Part shown: piece after piece, positions 5,746 through 6,905 of the stretch
Layout of the letters: every line of letters starts with the position of its first letter
Position numbering within the stretch: position 1 is the stretch's first letter
Assembly (NCBI GenBank): GCA_002343545.1
Contig: DDRA01000095.1
Location: forward strand, 4,516 to 11,420
Length of the DNA stretch: 6,905 nucleotides
Direction: 5' to 3'
Origin: Bacteriovoracaceae bacterium UBA2428
GTDB taxonomy: Bacteria; Bdellovibrionota; UBA2428
The notes under the pieces: model-generated
Told to the model about the DNA's origin: nothing
Database searches by the model: none
What the model saw: the letters and a program-made list of their open reading frames with translations, nothing else
Position numbers and translations under genes: made by a program

Positions 5746-6186
5746 ATGTCGCTTCGACTCTTTTCTTCGTTCGCCCTCGCCGCTTCGCTCGTGGTCTTCA
5801 CGGCTTGTGAAGATAAGAAAGACTCCGATGTCGAGACGACCTCGAACGACGGTGCCAAGAAACCCGGCGTGAAGCCGCAAGCCGCGGGCAACGCCAAGCC
5901 TTCGCAAAAGCCGGACGCCTTCAAAGGCTTCCGCTACGAAATCAACGAAACGATCAACGGCAAGAAATGCACGACGGGTAAACGCGAGTTCGCGACCTTC
6001 GAGGCTTATTGCAAAGGTCTGTTGGACGACGCCCTCAACAAGAACTGCGCGCGCGAAACCCGCGAAGAGACTTACGAAGCGGCCGGTTGCGGCAAGCTCG
6101 AAAACGGCGCGAACGGCGTGGACTTCGACTTCGGCGAAGACGACGAAGCCGCGTCGACCTTCGGCGGCGGCCACGGAGACATGTAA
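5746..6186 (+). CDS. Small cysteine-containing lipoprotein, function unknown
   Basis: This is a 146-residue protein. MSLRLFSSFALAASLVVFTAC is a lipoprotein signal with lipobox VFTAC, lipidated at Cys21. The mature protein begins CEDKKDSD, with acidic residues right after the lipid Cys. Residues 22-60 are a charged, Lys/Ser/Gly-rich linker without predicted structure. Residues 61-120 form a compact domain with four cysteines (75, 89, 101, 115), an even number that suggests two disulfides in the periplasm. It includes FRYEINETINGKKC and FATFEAYCKGLLDDAL, the latter probably an amphipathic helix. The tail is acidic and Gly-rich, ending HGDM. The start is set by a strong AAGGAGG. The stop is 18 bases before the HIT gene, so the two are probably co-transcribed. 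I do not recognise a family; it could bind a ligand, metal or partner protein. Confidence 0.85.
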   Translation: MSLRLFSSFALAASLVVFTACEDKKDSDVETTSNDGAKKPGVKPQAAGNAKPSQKPDAFKGFRYEINETINGKKCTTGKREFATFEAYCKGLLDDALNKNCARETREETYEAAGCGKLENGANGVDFDFGEDDEAASTFGGGHGDM

Positions 6187-6204
6187 TTGACCAAGGCGCG
6201 GCGC

Positions 6205-6873
6205 ATGGCAAAGACGACCCGCAAAGAATCACGGCCCCGCCGATCGGCGAAGTCCGTGAAAGGTCGCTCCGCGAATGGTCGCCCCACCGGGAAGCGCCCC
6301 GCCCTCGCCACGCGCGCGGTCGCGAATCCCTTCGATCCGGCGCTGGGGCGCCTTTGGGCCCCTTGGCGTCTCGAGTACATTCGCAACAATAAAGCCGATG
6401 ACGCCTGCCCCTTTTGCGAATTGCCCCGCCTCGAGCCCTCGGACGAAACCCTCGTCCTCTACCGGGACGAAGAGCTCTTCGTCATCCTGAACAAGTTTCC
6501 CTACAACCCGGCCCACTTGCTCGTCGTTCCGCGCGCCCACCGGGGCCGGCCCGAAGAGATCGACCCCCGGGCCTGGATGCGCCTTTCCCTGGCCTTGCGC
6601 CTGACCCTCGAAACCCTCGAGAAAGCCGGGGGTGCCCCCGCCTTCAACGTGGGGCTCAATCTCGGCTCGGTGGCCGGCGGCGGCATTCCGGGCCACTTGC
6701 ACTGGCATATCGTGCCGCGCTGGCCGGGCGACTCGAACTTCATGCCGATCCTGGCCGAAACGAAGACCCTCCCGACGCATAACCGACAGGTCTGGGCCGA
6801 ACTCCGGCCCCACTTTCTGGACTTTGGTCGCAAACTCGCCGAAACTTACGAGAAGGGGGATTCTCGTTCATGA
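6205..6873 (+). CDS. HIT-family hydrolase/phosphorylase, Ap4A phosphorylase-like
   Basis: This 222-residue protein belongs to the histidine triad superfamily of nucleotide hydrolases and transferases. It most resembles the bacterial Ap4A phosphorylase-like branch, which splits diadenosine polyphosphates in the cytoplasm. Diagnostic stretches are LGRLWAPWRLEYI (48-59), CPFC (68-71, with later histidines a probable zinc site), ILNKFPYNPAHLLVVPRAH (94-112), NVGLNLGSVAGGGIP (148-162), the triad HLHWHIV (164-170, His166 expected as the nucleophile) and PRWPGDSNFMPIL (171-183). All triad histidines are present. Residues 1-40 are an unusual, strongly basic, Lys/Arg/Ser-rich tail ahead of the core. 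I chose ATG 6205, with AAGG 8 bases upstream, over TTG 6187. It follows the small lipoprotein by 18 bases and overlaps the next gene by 4. The exact substrate is uncertain: Ap4A, another dinucleoside polyphosphate or an AMP conjugate. Confidence 0.92.
   Translation: MAKTTRKESRPRRSAKSVKGRSANGRPTGKRPALATRAVANPFDPALGRLWAPWRLEYIRNNKADDACPFCELPRLEPSDETLVLYRDEELFVILNKFPYNPAHLLVVPRAHRGRPEEIDPRAWMRLSLALRLTLETLEKAGGAPAFNVGLNLGSVAGGGIPGHLHWHIVPRWPGDSNFMPILAETKTLPTHNRQVWAELRPHFLDFGRKLAETYEKGDSRS
6853..6860 (+). promoter_or_regulatory. Ribosome binding site for the gene starting at 6870
   Basis: AAGGGGGA lies 9 bases before ATG 6870, inside the end of the HIT gene. It supports the partial last gene as real and translationally coupled. 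Confidence 0.6.
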
Positions 6874-6905
6874 AGGCGCTGCGACTCGGACTCTTGGCTC
6901 TGCTG
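6870..6905 (+). CDS. Start of a probable exported protein, 12 codons only
   Basis: ATG at 6870 overlaps the TGA of the HIT gene as ATGA and is preceded by a purine-rich AAGGGGGA at good spacing. The visible residues MKALRLGLLALL are two basic residues followed by a hydrophobic run, the start of a signal peptide or membrane anchor. The gene continues beyond the window, so no function can be given. It extends the plus-strand operon. Confidence 0.65.
   Translation, partial: MKALRLGLLALL

Noticed and set aside
4498..6174. 558-codon open frame on the minus strand opposite sppA and the small lipoprotein
   Set aside because: It lies antisense to two genes with clear motifs, is rich in Arg, Ala, Glu and Gly as expected of a shadow frame in GC-rich DNA, runs into the palindrome and shows no recognisable domain.

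Overview
The window is GC-rich bacterial chromosomal DNA that codes almost without gaps. It comes from a Gram-negative (diderm) organism: two lipoprotein signals, several Sec signal peptides and an SppA-type signal peptide peptidase all point to a cell-envelope locus. The C-terminal hydrolase domain of the large protein and the sequence of the HIT protein remind me of Bdellovibrionota/Myxococcota-type (former Deltaproteobacteria) genomes. That placement is a recollection of family style, not a search result. I see no tRNA, rRNA, CRISPR array, transposase or phage gene.

Layout. The left two thirds are read on the minus strand. From right to left they hold a 256-residue lipoprotein (3629-4399), a small hairpin that may be a terminator (3604-3622), and a very large secreted multidomain protein of 1118 residues (172-3528). 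The large protein ends in what looks like a CHAP/NlpC-like cysteine hydrolase domain. The start of another exported protein (1-175) overlaps the large gene's stop by four bases and runs off the window. The right third is read on the plus strand: an SppA/S49 protease (4636-5643), a small cysteine-containing lipoprotein (5746-6186), a HIT-family Ap4A-phosphorylase-like protein (6205-6873), and the first 12 codons of a probable exported protein (6870-6905), again with a four-base overlap.

The two gene groups diverge from a 236-base intergenic region (4400-4635). It contains the most striking non-coding signal here: a perfect inverted repeat with 33-bp arms and an 8-base loop (4524-4597). Each arm carries a near-palindromic 17-mer, and the repeat is flanked by further copies of an AAGGCG(T/A)C box. 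It looks like a REP/MITE-type palindromic element in a divergent promoter region.

Together the genes suggest envelope maintenance: a secreted, probably peptidoglycan-directed hydrolase with a partner protein, signal-peptide clean-up by SppA, and lipoproteins of unknown role. The HIT nucleotide-metabolism enzyme is probably a cytoplasmic passenger of the plus-strand operon. Beyond the palindrome, the best candidate for something undescribed is the architecture of the large protein: signal peptide, Cys-bounded domain, Ala/Gln/Glu coiled coil, degenerate Trp/Tyr repeats, Cys-rich domain, then hydrolase.
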